From the NCBI RefSeq assembly GCF_031143425.1, contig NC_090444.1:58027533-58091532 (forward strand): a DNA stretch of 64,000 bases, in the 5' to 3' direction. The DNA is from Pleurodeles waltl. Taxonomy: Eukaryota; Chordata; Amphibia; Caudata; Salamandridae. Made by a program: the position numbers and the translations under genes. The notes below the pieces were generated by a model that was not told the origin of the DNA, searched no databases, and worked only from the letters and a program-made list of their open reading frames with translations. This document shows, in pieces, positions 33,495 through 45,782 of this stretch. Position 1 is the stretch's first letter; each line of letters begins with the position of its first letter.

Positions 33495-33795
33495 GGCTCG
33501 AGCTCGCTTTACTTTCTCTTTGCTCGTTTGCAGTTTCCGTTTCACAATTGTTTTTTTTTTTAACAATTGTAATGTATGTCATTTTTTGATTTAGGCACCA
33601 GCGTCGCCGGGACTCGAACCTAGCTCACCAGTTCCAAAGTGAGCAGCTTAGCATGTTACGCTACATCCTCTCTCTACGTATTTCTGGTTTTGGAAAACAT
33701 CACACTGCCAGCTTGTACTGACTGGGGGCTGGCTTTCACATGGCTCTCGCCCTCCATTAACCCCTGAGACAGAGTGTAAAAAAACTGGCTCCGAA
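33495..33795 (-). mobile_element. tRNA-derived SINE-like copy 1
   Basis: On the minus strand, 33596-33673 looks like a tRNA head, with an A-box-like region (tagcgtaacatgctaagc) and a perfect B box (GGTTCGAGTCC). It is embedded in a longer unit shared with 34830-35075, which includes 'cagtttccgtttc.caattg' on one side and 'ctggctttcacatggctctc' on the other. The shared body makes a SINE more likely than a working tRNA gene. Confidence 0.65.
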
Positions 33796-34829
33796 CCACA
33801 CATGTCTCTCATCAATGTGCTTTAAGATATGTCACGAACCCGGTGTCTGAAGCAACAGCACGCTGCTTATTGCCACTGTCCGACTACTGGATTGCCCCTT
33901 AAATACATCAGGTTTTTATAGAATAAATTATTAGATATATATTAAATTGCCCCTATTTATTTTACATATACAATTTCTTGGAAACATATTCATGAGAATG
34001 TTTCAGTGATGACAGTGTAAAATCATTCTGTCGTCCATTTCCTCTCCCACAGCAGTGCTCGCATCTGTGGCAAAACACTTCCTTTGTTGTTATATATCCT
34101 GAATAAATATCATACATTTTTATTCCTAATTGTGATGTGCGTACAGCATCATATATTTGGAATAATCAGTTGTAAACGCCAGTACTTTTGGTCCTCATGT
34201 CCTGTCTACAGAAAACACTGCTTAAATAACAAAACACAACATATCTCCTTTGGCTTGAATTAGATCCTCTGTCATGGGCTGAGAACCGTAAGACATATTC
34301 ACGCTTCAGACCCGTGTGCAGTTACTTCAAAGACACACAGCCACGCCCAAGCGCTCACCCCTCGCTCCCCTTCCCGCTGTTTCAAGAACCCTAAAAACAT
34401 CTTTGAGGGGACAGCCGAGGGGAGTGAAAGCAGATGCCAGCTCTTGTCGGAAGATATGTGCTTGCTTTGAATGGTTCCAGACAATTGTCTGTGGAAGGTG
34501 TTGGGTGTCAGTGCTGCATTCAGCATGCGGATAGCTGTGCAAACTTAAGTGTGTATGAACAAATCATAGGCGGCTTGTATGTGCTATTACAGCAGAAAGC
34601 ACAAGCTTGCAACGGCACAGTGATGATGTCTGACATGCAAGTTTTGCTCATTACTCTTAAAACCCATCATTAGTGAAAAATCGAGCACTTGATAAAGTTG
34701 CTCAGTGAAGTAATATGTTCTTTTAACACCTCTGTGTGTGACCTAGAGGTAACTTGTACTAATCTCACTGGGTCTGTTCAACTTTTCATCCTTCCGAGGT
34801 GATAAAATTAGTATCCTTGAGTTGTGTTC
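33796..34829. other. no gene recognised
   Basis: About 1 kb between the two SINE-like copies. Only short ORFs are present. Confidence 0.4.
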
Positions 34830-35075
34830 GCTTTACTTTCTCTGCGCTTGTTTGCAGTTTCCGTTTCGCAATTGTTAACAATTGTAATGTATTATTTTTT
34901 TATTTAGGCACTGGGGACCCAGAGACTTGAACCTGGCTCCCCAGTTCCACATCCTCATTCTACAATTTGCTGGTTTTGGAAAAAATCACTTTGCCAGCTT
35001 GTACTGGCTGGGGGCTGGCTTTCACATGGCTCTCACCCGCCATCAATCACTGAGACAGAGTGCACAGCACACTGC
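34830..35075 (-). mobile_element. tRNA-derived SINE-like copy 2
   Basis: Direct repeat of 33495-33795. It keeps the B-box half (ggttcaagtctc on the minus strand, with changes) but lacks most of the A-box region, so it is a degraded copy. Confidence 0.6.
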
Positions 35076-36904
35076 CCCTGCAGCCTTTTCCAGCCAGCTG
35101 TTACTATACCACACTGGTAGTACTTGTACTAAAATTAGTATCTTCGCCCTTCACGTGTATCAACTATGACAAATTAGCAAAACCCTTTCTCTGTTGACTT
35201 GAAGGGAATCACGCCTCTGAAAACAGACCTCTCAATCAATAAAATTTTTAACATTGGGCCTTTCAGTGGCTTGGCCCACAACAACTCTATCTCCACACTT
35301 CAAAGACTAAGTGTTATTTAAGTGGGGTTTGTTTTGTTTTGGCTTTGTGTAAAACTTCACATTCTTGCATCCATAATTGGTCACTTTAAGTACGTGGCCT
35401 ACTATATTCTAAAAGGTGGTTTGGGGGAAGGAATTTTTAAAAGCAACACCAATAGCTCTAACTCTGGCAAATGCGAGACCTATTGCATTGCAAATGCTTG
35501 TTTTATTTACTATTAGTGAATCACACTGCATTATTCACTATAAGTATAGTAAAAACATACAGTCATATTAGCTATAATATAACCCTCCAAGGCAAGCTGA
35601 GGAAAGAAATAAACATTATTTTAAATGTGTGTTGTGTGCATGCATGCAGGGGAGAGTGTGTGTGTGATTGTGTATTAATGTGTACGCATCTGTGCGTGAG
35701 TGAATGTACCGGTCTAAGGGGCGTGATCTCACTTCCGCTACCCCTGGCCTTTGGTGAATTGTCTTTCATGGCCCCAGGACCCGTAGAGCCACCACGTGTG
35801 GCCCCCATTGCTAAACAGATCAGTGTAATGCAGATACCAGTACATATTACCTAACAGGCCTCTCTCCCTGGAGTCTCTCTTCGAACCTCAGTGCTGTCAG
35901 AGCAATCAGGGTCAGTGCTTCTGGGACTCAAGAATCCATCAGCTGTAATAAGATGCGTGATGGGGACTGAGATCCCCTTGATTGCTTAGTGGTTCTGGGG
36001 TGCCGGTCATGAAAGCTGCCGGTGGAGTAGATGTTTATTTACGGTTGTTTCCCAGTGTTGCAGAAGGTCCTCAGCTCTCACAAGCTCTCCTGCGAATTCA
36101 GCGGCACTGAGGAGCTCCTCAGGTCATGACGGCCCTCCACTCATGTCTCCTGTTTCAGGACACTGAGCTGACTACTGCGCTCTACTACTCCCCTGTGTCC
36201 GGCCTTCGGTGGGTGCACCCACCGAAGTATCCCCATAATCGTTAATAAGTAAAGACATTATCCATAGATGGTCAAAGACCCATGCAGAAGTTGTCCTGTG
36301 CTGTCCTACTCCTCATTTCAACATTTTTGACTGTCTGAATGTTTTCTACTACGGAGGAGTTTAGGGCTCTGGTGAACATGATCCGTTTTTATTGTTATTT
36401 TTTTGTAGCGTTAGGTTAATTGGTAACCTTGAATGTTTTGCTGACTGTGCTCTTGAAGACATTTAGCGCATATCCAAATTCGCTTGAGGGGATTCCAAAC
36501 TTAAGTGTAGTTTACTGCAGTCAAACATCTGTTCCAGTCACAAATCAAAGGCAGAAGCATAAAGAAACTTGAGGGGCCCCCTGTAAAGTACCTGGGTGGG
36601 AGCCCCAACTCATAGACGCAGTCAGGGGCCTGCTGTCCGTGCACCAGGCTGAGTGGGCCCCTGGAACTCAGTACCCCTCACCCACCAACACACCATTCCC
36701 CCCATGCCCCCGCCTGCACAGCGGAGGCTGCAGATGCCTTTGTTATGCCACTGATGAAAAGAGAAAAGACATAAAACTGGTTTGTTGAGATGCTGTCTCT
36801 GTAACGCTGCAGCCCGTGACGGGGATTGTTTGGAAACATCCTTTGCTGGTGTTACGTCTGCCTTTGCCAGCGTCATCCTTCCGCCTCCCCACCCTGTGTT
36901 GTGC
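35076..36904. other. upstream region of WAP gene
   Basis: No gene is seen. A TG-rich stretch lies at about 35628-35710. The last few hundred bases would include the proximal promoter of the WAP gene. I could not identify specific factor sites. Confidence 0.4.
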
Positions 36905-36911
36905 TATAAAT
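36905..36911 (+). promoter_or_regulatory. TATA box of WAP gene
   Basis: TATAAAT lies 51 bp before the ATG at 36956. Transcription would start about 30 bp downstream, leaving a 5' untranslated region of roughly 20 bases, which fits a small secreted-protein gene. Confidence 0.7.
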
Positions 36912-36955
36912 CCTATTCAGGAGAGCAGCAGAAATTCACATTTTGCTGCCCAGCC

Positions 36956-37046
36956 ATGATGAAGACTTCAGTCACCATCTTGCTCCTTGCCGCCCTCCTT
37001 GGGCTCTGCGAGACGCTTCCAGTGGAGGGAGGGGGCTGTCCTGCAG
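36956..37046 (+). CDS. WAP-domain protein, exon 1 (signal peptide)
   Basis: Two adjacent ATGs open a typical signal peptide: MMKTSVTILLLAALLGLCET with a hydrophobic core of about 13 residues and probable cleavage after the CET region. It is followed by LPVEGGGCPA. The exon ends in phase 1 at a consensus donor (GCAG|gtgagt, 37047). The TATA box just upstream supports this start. Phase-1 junctions are normal for WAP-family genes, where each domain sits on its own exon. The product would be secreted. The free cysteine just before the junction (GGGCPA) is slightly odd. Confidence 0.85.
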
Positions 37047-37589
37047 GTGAGTGTGCAGGGTTCAGGCCCTCAGCATCTCACTGCTGAATGTATCTGAGGG
37101 GTTGAGTTTCTGTCTCCTTGTGCAGAAATAAGTGAATATGCCTCTATTTTGTAAGAGACACACTATGAAGTCAGTAAAGTCTGCATAAAGTTGGTCAGGG
37201 TCAATTATTTTTTAATGGTGGGAGGTGTTTTTGTTTGGAGAGTGGGTGTCAACTGCATCCATTAACGTGTTTAGTGCCATTGATGTAAAGTAGGTCCCTG
37301 GAGTCCTTGAGGTACAGGGGAGAAGGCTCTCACCTTAGGTCTTTGTATGTCAGTAATTTGCCAGGTCTCAGAGGGTCCTCATTGCATTTTGCAGTAGGCG
37401 AGGAGGGGCCACTGCTTTCCATTGTGCCACTGATGTGTTTATTGCTACTTAAAACACTGCAATGCTGCCTTGCATAACTCTGCGTCTGGCAGGCGTTAGT
37501 TAGTTGGAGCATGGGTGTTCCCCTGCATCCACCCATGGTTTTTTATTTCAGTCCAGATTTACTAACACTTGTAAACTTGAGTTTGTACC

Positions 37590-38110
37590 CACACTTGCTG
37601 GACACCTGACAATTTCTTCTTGGGGTTCCTAGCAGTGTGTGGTGCAACTCTGTAGGGTCATTTACATTTTTTCAACCCAACCTCGCCGGGATATGTTAAG
37701 TGTCGAAGCGTTTCGGCCCCTTCAGTCTGGGCACCATCAGGACGACGTGCCTGTTATGTAACGAGTAGCTTTTGAACTGGCGTTAGCCACGCACGTGACG
37801 CCGATTTACTCAGAAGGAACTCTGCCATATGAAGGGGATGCACGCTGAACGCGGATTCCCACCGCAGATCGGCTCATGGTCCATTTGTGGACTTCCTCTG
37901 TTAAATCAAGACTTTGGTAGCACGTAGATTTCTCGGACTCAGACCTAAGTACTTACCTATCAAGAGGCAGTGTTGTCCCTCAATAGCCCTGATGAGCCCA
38001 GACTGAAGGGGCCAAAACGCGTCAACACTTAACATATCCCTGCGAGGTTGGGTTGAAAAAATGTATTCGACCCTACAGAGGTGTCCAGCAAGTGTCGGTA
38101 CAAGAACCTA
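37590..38110. mobile_element. inverted-repeat element
   Basis: Arms around 37660-37735 and 37990-38065 are near-perfect reverse complements (caacccaacctcgc.gggat, atatgttaagtgt, ccccttcagtctgggc). The homology extends outwards with gaps through tgtagggtc and cacttgctggacacct. No ORF of note is present. It is probably a non-autonomous DNA transposon, with the superfamily unclear. Confidence 0.75.
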
Positions 38111-38518
38111 CAACCATCGCATTTAAGTGGATTACAACTAGAAACGTTCCCCGTAACCACTACCTCTCTCAGAGGAGATTAAGTTGGGGACAACCCACAG
38201 TTGACAGATTGCTTGCTCTCAAGTCTTCATTATGTATTTTTTAATTATTGATGTTTTGTAACACGTAGTTGTTGTATTTTTTGTGCTATGTGTTTATATA
38301 ATTGAGACATTTTGTCACAAATTGAATCATTTATGAGTCATTCTTCGCCCTGCTGAATCCAATCCAAATAAATACTGTAAAGAAATTAGACTACGAAGAG
38401 AGTATTGATCACTCTTTCTTCTGAATTTAGAGAAATTATCCCGGCCTTTCAACCAACTTTGTTCCACACTTCAGTACTTTTAGGCATGTAAAAACCCAAG
38501 TTTACCTACCGTTACATG

Positions 38519-39225
38519 GCCATTCACTGCCTCCTCCGTCTCTCACTCCTGGGTGTGGAGGAAGGTGTTGCAGAGTCCAGCTTTGTCCATGTCTGACGTT
38601 TGAGACCTATGTAGGAAACCACTCTGGCATATGGGGTTTGTTTGCACACACCAAAGACCCTGGCAGCTGTTCTGTGGCAGCACCTACAGAGGACGATGTA
38701 GAAATATCTTTCCTGTCCTGGGAAAACTGGAACCCCCTGAACGTAAAAGGAAGGATATTTTTTAGGGGTGCAGAGCTAGAAACGAGGGACAAAGAAGGGA
38801 TCTGAGCAGACAAAAGCGAAGGCATCATGCAAGGTTTGAGCCAGGAAAAAGAAACGAAATTAAGGTAAACCTTCACAGTGTTACAATATTCGAATAAAAA
38901 CATCAGGACTATTTGAACCCTGTAGTGTGACAAGAAAAAACTAGTCTAAAGGTCTCCAAAGTAAAAAACAAAAGAGTGAATGTGTACAAAACCTGGGTAA
39001 AAAAAGCTCAAATAAATTAAATAAATCCAGCAAATAATCTAAAGCATGACAGAATATTACTGGGGATGGAATTGAGGACATTTTAAAATCATTTCAGAAT
39101 TTGAAGAAAACCAATTGAACTGTGAAAGAAGTATCAAAAAAAAGTTCCAAAAAGTATTGGCTTTTGATAAATCATGTCCACAAACAGACAGATCTATACC
39201 TAGAAGAATCTAGTGTAATTGAGTA
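38519..39225. repeat. diverged repeat, copy A
   Basis: This stretch aligns, with gaps, to 50490-51020 in the same orientation. Shared blocks include ccagctttg.cca, acctatg.aggaaac, aaccctgt, aatccagca and cagaat/caaaat runs. The copies are old, with many differences. They lie on either side of the retroviral genes, but I could not show that they are LTRs. Confidence 0.55.
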
Positions 39226-40554
39226 AAAGAATTGAGAGCCAGATGTACCACAAACACCAAACTGAGATTTTACAGTATCACAATTTGGGTTTGCGATTCG
39301 GTACCTGTAAGAGGTGTGCTTAAGGCATCCCTTCCAAGTACTGAATCACAGTTGTATGTAGTAAAATTTTGAGACTGAATTCCAGTTGCAAAACATTAAT
39401 ATTTTACAACCTCTTCAAAGGAGGTAGTAACTCATTCACAAATAGGACCCTTTCCCCTTTGAGAATGTTAAAAAACAAAAGAGCAGTCATTGCCCACATA
39501 CTTAGAGAGTTTACAGCTGTTTCCAAACTAGGTCAACTGTCTAAAGCATTGAATATTTCCGCTATTTCCCAACATCACGCCAGCACAAATTGATATACAT
39601 GACAATTGCCTCAAAGGGGTAAACAGTCTCTTTTCCCTAATAAAGCATTCAAGTATACCACTTTAAAAAAGACCTGCTACATAGGAAGCTCACAAAGACA
39701 ATTACTTACCTCTAGGTACAAATGTCTTTTTGAAAAGCAGTCTTACTCTTGTTTTTTGTGCATGTTGCCCTGTCGAAAAAGGTGATGCAATCTAGACTCC
39801 TTTATTATTTCACTAGTAAAAACAGTTATGCTCCCCAAAAAATCCTTTTGAGACACAATATTTGAGGAGCTTATCTGGTGTAATGGATGCTATAGGGAGG
39901 TACTAGACAAGCTATGATTCCCAAAGGAGCGGGGTAGGTGAGGGCCCCAAACTTTGACTACTGACTTCTAGCTACAAAGCTCTAGTGGCTCGCTCATTGG
40001 CTGGAATGCCTCTCGCTAGAGGAGACTTGTACCAGTGGCACACTGCTATACCAAAAAAGTCTCCATAGACTTTTGCTCCCAACTGTTAGACTTTGGTTGG
40101 AGTGTGGGTCACTCTTATTTAGTACCTACTGCATTCAGATGCTGCACTCTGCACCTATCTGTCACCAAACACATTGTCCTCTATGCCCCAGCTTTCCCTC
40201 TATTTGACCTTCTCAGATGAGGTAGGTGATATTCTGCAGAAGATCTCCAAATCTAGGAAGCTGCAGATGGCACGACCTTACATGCTGGCCATTTTTTGCC
40301 CTTTGCTTCCCTAATAGAAAATGTCGACATCCATAGGTGAGAGTTTGCGATATGCAGAGCTCTGGTTCACATTTTATGGATAACAGGGAACATCAATGAG
40401 GTAGACCCACACACACTCCCTAATTCAAACAATAGATAGGTATATATGTCAGGATTCTGACATCCTGCCACTAGATGTCATTCACAAGGAACCTTTGAGA
40501 ATCAGGCTTCACATCAGTATAGAACAGCATATATACCAACACTTTCCATACTTA
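39226..40554. other. intronic sequence, no gene recognised
   Basis: A fragment near 39239 (gccagatgtacc, gtttgcgattcgg) resembles the left end of the 19126-19805 MITE and may be a degraded relative. Nothing else is recognised. Confidence 0.4.
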
Positions 40555-40726
40555 GGGCCTCATTACGAGTTTGGCGGACGGGATTACTCCGTCACAAACA
40601 TGACAGATATCCTATCCGCCGTATTACGAGTTTCACACGATATAATGGAACTTGGAATACGACGGGCGTGATATCTGTCACATTTGTGATGAAGTAATCC
40701 CCTCCGCTATACTCGTAATGAGGTCC
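40555..40726. mobile_element. 172-bp MITE with TTA target site
   Basis: Ends gggcctcattacgagt (left) and actcgtaatgaggtcc (right) are inverted repeats with one mismatch. TTA flanks both sides (40552-40554 and 40727-40729). Internally the sequence is also largely palindromic around tatctgtca/tgacagata. It fits a Harbinger-type MITE and its termini resemble those of element 2. Confidence 0.85.
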
Positions 40727-41784
40727 TTAGTTTGGTTTCCAGGTTTCTGATGCACTGTGTTCCTTGTAGTGTACTCTGTCCTAGATCACATCCTAGTAGT
40801 GGTTTCCTGTTCACTAGATTTGTTCTTAAATCACAGGTTTTTCTGACCCTTTTATGTTAGAATTCGGGACCCCTTTATACAAGCATTCTAGATCCTTCTC
40901 TTTATTTGTTCCAATCAATACTCTGTTCCAGGTTTTCCTATTCACTGTCTGGTGTCTCCAAGCTCCTCTGGTCTTATTTTCTCCATTGCCTTTCCCAACC
41001 TGTGTCAATCCTCATCTTCTCTTCTCCTTCCCTTCCAGGCTGCAAGTACTCTCTTGTTTATATTACACATCAGTCATCCAGTCTTATCCCAGTCTCACCC
41101 CAGCTAGTTCCCTAATGGATCATCTGCTAATTCCCTGACAATATAGTGATTTCCAACATCACACAGATATATCCCTACAGCCTCTTTGTGACTTATGAGA
41201 GTCTGAAATAGGACAGGTGATCCATGACAAGGAATGGCATAATATAGTTGCATACCCTCATGCTTTCTCATGAAATGCTGAAATCATCTTATTTGATTCC
41301 ACCTCTTCCAGAGGGATACACCAATTCCTGCAAAAATGTACAAAATGTATTCTCGTGCTAATGTCTCCTGTGAATACTATGTCGTAGTATCAGCCAACCT
41401 CCGCCACATGCTCTGGAGAAGCCAGAAATGAATGGTCCAAAGCTCTGAGTGTACTGACAGACATTACCAGGCTGGCGAAGACAGCATCCAGGGTAGCCTG
41501 CTCTTAGGGTTCATGTAAGAAGTCAAAAAACATAAAGTTGTTGCCTGCTTACTAGAACTTGCCCATTTCACGGTTTCATAAATGCTCTCTTAGAGAAGCT
41601 TGTAGAGCAATTAGAGCCCACCCTCTGAATGGATCCTCTCATGAGGTTAAGACTCCTGTAAATCCCTCATCAATATCCTATCCGATAAACTCAACATTAT
41701 GCTAAATTGTTAAATATGCTGTTTGTCTGAATATCATAATGCCAATAAAGTTGTTGAAAACAGCAAAATGTAAGAGTTAAACAG

Positions 41785-42219
41785 TTACTCGAAGATACTA
41801 GGAACTTTGACATGATTTTGAACATCGTAATGACCGTGTATAAGAAAAAAGAAAACAATGACAAACCGAATCCAAAGGAGGAAACCAAGTATAGTTAATG
41901 AGAGCCATATATAGTTCCATGGACAAATACAATAGTTAATTTTGAACCAAAATATCAGCTTGTGTGCTCTTGATAGTTCTGTTGCAGTAGAGGAAGATGA
42001 GTCAGTAAATGTGTCATTAACGTTAACAAAATAACCAGAATCAGTTTGTGCAAAAATTGGACCTGTGTTTTGAAGAGGAGAACTTGCATAAGGCCCTGTT
42101 GGTGGCTCATAGTAGACTATGAAATCCGTTTGTGTAGAATTTGAAAAAAAGTGCTCATTATCACCAGTAATTATTGTAGAAATAGTTGTTAGTGGAACCA
42201 ACAAAATCTCATTTTCCAA
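41785..42219 (-). pseudogene. env-like membrane protein fragment
   Basis: A 144-codon frame lies downstream of integrase on the viral strand. It has two possible N-glycosylation sites (NST, NDT) in the first half. One long hydrophobic segment follows near residues 103-130 (IWLSLTILGFLLWIRFVIV) with a short tail after it. Position and membrane anchor suggest the end of an envelope protein, much shorter than a complete one. Homology is not recognised, so it could be another viral or unrelated small protein. Confidence 0.4.
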
Positions 42220-42319
42220 CCTCCCCGAGCTCGGAGAGGTGTCATCATTGTCATTGAAGACTTATAGGGGAACATCCTGGTCTGAAGTGGGACGGATTCA
42301 GATACTGCCCAGAAGTCCC

Positions 42320-43504
42320 CTAGGTCGGCTGTGCAGGATCAGCCATATGGTGTAGCTTGACATTGTCGATGGAGACAAAGCAATTTTCTTTAGAACCAGG
42401 CAGCAGTGGTAGAATGACAGTTTTGGGTCTGTGTATTCCCAGAACTGGAACCGGTGCACAATAAGCAGGACCAAACTCATTTTTCACATCAATCTTTTCA
42501 CCCACTAGAGCCCCAAGTTTTGGAATCCAGCCGGTAGATGTTACTGGTACATCCCGAATTCCAGAGGAGGAAGCGCTGGCAGATTTATTCTCATCATGGA
42601 ATTGTTGTAAATCCTGCAAGACAGTGACACGTTCATTTATGTCAAAGGATGTATCTGCCCCATCCATGGCAGGACCATCAAGATCTGGAACATACATTTG
42701 GGTTCCAAACAGGCATTTGTATGAAGTACTCCCCACAGGGACCTTCTGGGCAGATTGTTAAGTGCTCTCTGAAGTCCATTCAGGTGTGTAAGCCACTTAC
42801 GACCTGTGCCTAATACTCTGGTGATCAAGGATTGCTTTAAATCTCTGTTTTGTCGCTACACAACACTATTTACCCCAGGATGAAATGGAGACGAGTCATG
42901 CAGTTTGACCCCTAAGGAAGCCATGGCGTCCCTGACAGCCCTTGAGGCAAAAACAGGGCCCTGGTCCGAGTGGAAAGCCGCAATAGCATATGTGCCAATA
43001 AAGACTTGCAAATCTTTAAGAACAGTTCGAGCGTCAGCCGAACGTTGTGGCCAAACCCATAGAAATCTGGAGCATGAGTGAACAGCGACTAGGATGTATT
43101 TGTATGCACTGTCTGGTGTCAGGGGACCACAATTCTCCAAGTACACACATTGTAATGGTTTGTTGGAAATTAAGAGGGGTGTTTGTGGTAGGCGTTTGAC
43201 TGTGGATACTTTAAGTTGCTGTCAGATGTCACAACAAAGGACATACTGTTTGGTCTGCTTGTAGAGACCTGGCCACCAACAACGTGCTTATAAGAGGAAA
43301 ATTGTAACCGCCGCAATAGCATTGGGCAGAAGAAACTCCCTCAGGCGCTGCTTTTATTAACTCAGGTCTTAGGTCTTTATTGGGAATCACACAATATTCC
43401 ACGCCTGGTACTGTAACTTGTGCTGCAAAAATGCCTGCCATACAATAGGAATATTTAGCAGGATATGCTTTCAGTAAGGGTGTGCCGTCACCCAAAGCTT
43501 TCAT
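42320..43504 (-). pseudogene. ERV integrase, inactivated
   Basis: The catalytic core is readable. The first-aspartate region lies near 43140, with PLTPDSAYKYILVAV just after it. The second catalytic aspartate is in AFHSDQGPVFAS near 42960. A stop codon (TAG, near 42858) falls where the third acidic residue of the DDE triad would be expected. Downstream, a C-terminal domain frame ends at 42320 with SIDNVKLHH. Upstream, 43504-43229 holds the protein's N-terminal region, with its frame interrupted. The element could not integrate with this copy. Confidence 0.75.
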
Positions 43505-43534
43505 AGTGCCATTATTTCATCATCCACTTTCAAT

Positions 43535-44486
43535 TTAGAACGAGTTACTGCAGCAACAGAAGCCAGAGCTGATTTGGCTGCTTCGTCAGCCAAAGTGTTG
43601 CCTTCAACGTGTATTCCAACACGCTAATGTCCTAGTGTGTGTACAACATGGACATTAGGTAGTGTTTCTTTCAGATCTGCTACTTTCCCCCACAGAAGTC
43701 TGTGTTTAGTGGTGTTGCCTTTTGATTCTCTGAACCCATTTTGGCGCCAGTAATGGAGATATTCATTGAAGGACTGGACACAATAGTATCAATCACAACA
43801 ATCAACGTCATCTTCTCAGGATCTGTATGTTCCAGTGCAATCACCAGAGCCTTGAACTCTACAAGTTGTGCAGTGCAGTCCCCTAGAGTCTGCTTGTAAG
43901 TATTTTGAAGATTAATCTTGCCATTCTTCATTTATCCACTCACAACTGCGCAAGCGGTGGAGTATTGATGTTTGGTGCCTATTGCTGGTTGGGCTAAACC
44001 ATCAGTGTACAAGGTTGTCCGATATTGTTCAATAGGCAATGTATTTGCTGGGACTGGATACTCAAGTTCATATTTTAATAATTCTTTGGTCTGTAATTTG
44101 GATTCGAAAACATAATCAACATCATTGGCCATCAGAGACGTTGCCCATTGAATCCAACGTGAATGTAATGCTTTAAGGTTTGGAACACTCGCTTTGGTAC
44201 CAGCTTCAAGCGCTAGAATGGGGGACACAACAAAAATGCTCTTCCCCTGTGCCAGAGGTCTCTCTTTAAAGACCGGCATCTGGACAGCAGTGAGAATCTT
44301 CTCTGTGGGAGCAATGCGTTGTTCAGCTATGGAGTATAAGTTTGATTTATATGCAATCGGGACAGCCTCACCCTCATTGAATGTCACATAGGTGAAACCA
44401 ATGCCACAAGCAATTTCTCTGATGAACAGATGTTTTTTATTGTCCCTTGTATGTAAGTGTTTTGCTTCAAGCATTTCTTTTTGCAC
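43535..44486 (-). pseudogene. ERV RNase H region
   Basis: The first acidic site (LYTDG) is near 44010, the second (LVEFKALVIAL) near 43860, the third (LIVVIDT) near 43800 and the last (ADEAAKSAL) near 43590. A stop at 43929-43931 interrupts the domain and another lies near 43625. The upstream part (44486-44020) is a connection region with SRWIQWATSL. Order and spacing match retroviral RNase H fused to RT. Confidence 0.75.
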
Positions 44487-44519
44487 TGCTCCAAGGAGGC
44501 GTGTATATTCGCCTGTCTA

Positions 44520-45437
44520 TTATTTGCTGGTAAAGTCAGGACATATTAAGTCATATAATGGTTTAATGTGTTGTGCATAATCTGGTATATATGTTCTGCC
44601 AAAATGTAAAAAGCCCAATACTGACTGTAACTTTTTTATTTTGTTCAGTGGTTGTAATTGTGAGCATTTTTCAAAAAATTGGGGTGCAAGGCTCTTGCCT
44701 TCATCCAACGGTTTGTATCCCAGAAACAGGACACTAAGGAAGGCTATTTTCATTTTTTTGAAGTTGAATTTGTATCCAATTTTGGCAAATCCTACAATAA
44801 TGCGGGCTACCCGTCTTAAATGTAGCATTAGGTCGTCGTCTGTGAGATAGATTTCATCCACATATGACAACGCCTCAGGGTCTATGTTGTGTAAAATAGA
44901 TGTTACACAACCTGAGAACAGTTCTAGACTGTTCTTGTAGCCTTGTGGGAGTCGGCAGAATTTGTTTTAGAATTTAGAGCGCTAAAACATATTAAGTCCC
45001 TACTTTCAGGCGCTATGCTTTGGCAGAAAAACCCATTGGAACCAGGGTCGTCTTATATTTTTTGGGCCCTATGTTGTTCATGAGTTCTGTGCTGTGTGCA
45101 TTTTGTATTGAAAATGTGCGTGTGTGACTGTTTGAAGGTCTGTAGTCCAAGACTATGCTATATGAGTGGTGACCAGAAATAGTGGATTATTCATTGATAA
45201 ATTTGAGGGTTCAAGCACGCCCTACTACTCTAATTGGTTGAGGATTTCCCTCACAGGTGCTTTTGCATTATATTTTATTGGATATTGAGGTTGAAGTTGG
45301 GGTTGGAATTTTATTGGTACTAAGTGATAGGGGGAATCTTTCTCCCAACCTACATGACTGAGATATAACGCAGGTGCTTGGTCCACTGCCAAATCAATGG
45401 TGTATATTTCAACAAGCTTTCTGGGAACAAGGGGCAA
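44520..45437 (-). pseudogene. ERV reverse transcriptase, broken
   Basis: The start of RT (QYPIKYNAKAPVREILNQL) lies near 45290-45230. The next 260 bases hold stops in all useful readings. From 44966 the frame reopens with LPQGYKNSLELFSG and the catalytic box YVDEIYLTDDD near 44870, where the second aspartate of the usual YxDD is glutamate. The thumb-like block LQSVLGFLHFGRTYIPDYA follows. It ends at a stop at 44520. Confidence 0.8.
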
Positions 45438-45446
45438 GAAGGACTT

Positions 45447-45782
45447 TTAAATAACGTCCACCCCATAAGGAAGATCGCGGACAAATTCTGGCGGCCAATA
45501 TTTTCCAGCAAGCAAAATAACATAATTAGAAACAAGGCGGTCCCAAAAGATAGCGCCTATCATACGTTCAATGTCTCCCTCTAGCTGGATAGTTACTTTA
45601 TACACCCTGTCCGGTGTGAAGACACTCATGTCTGCCGTCTCAACTTGCAAGAAGTCATCAGTTTCTTTCATCTCCAGATATTCTTGAAGATCCTGGTGAA
45701 CTATTGTGACCTCTACCACACTGTCTAACAGTGCTAGTGCCCACTTCCTGTTCTTTAGTAAAGCACTCTTCTTGAGTGGCAT
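45447..45782 (-). pseudogene. ERV protease-like region
   Basis: A 111-codon frame contains ALLDSVVEVTIV, which has the layout of a retroviral aspartic protease active site but lacks the expected small residues after DS. IGAIFWDRLVSNYVILLAG follows and may be the flap-to-helix region. It sits directly upstream of RT on the viral strand. Confidence 0.55.

Noticed and set aside
33596..33673. Functional tRNA gene on the minus strand
   Set aside because: It is embedded in a longer repeat shared with a degraded copy, and the arms do not pair cleanly. A SINE head is more likely.
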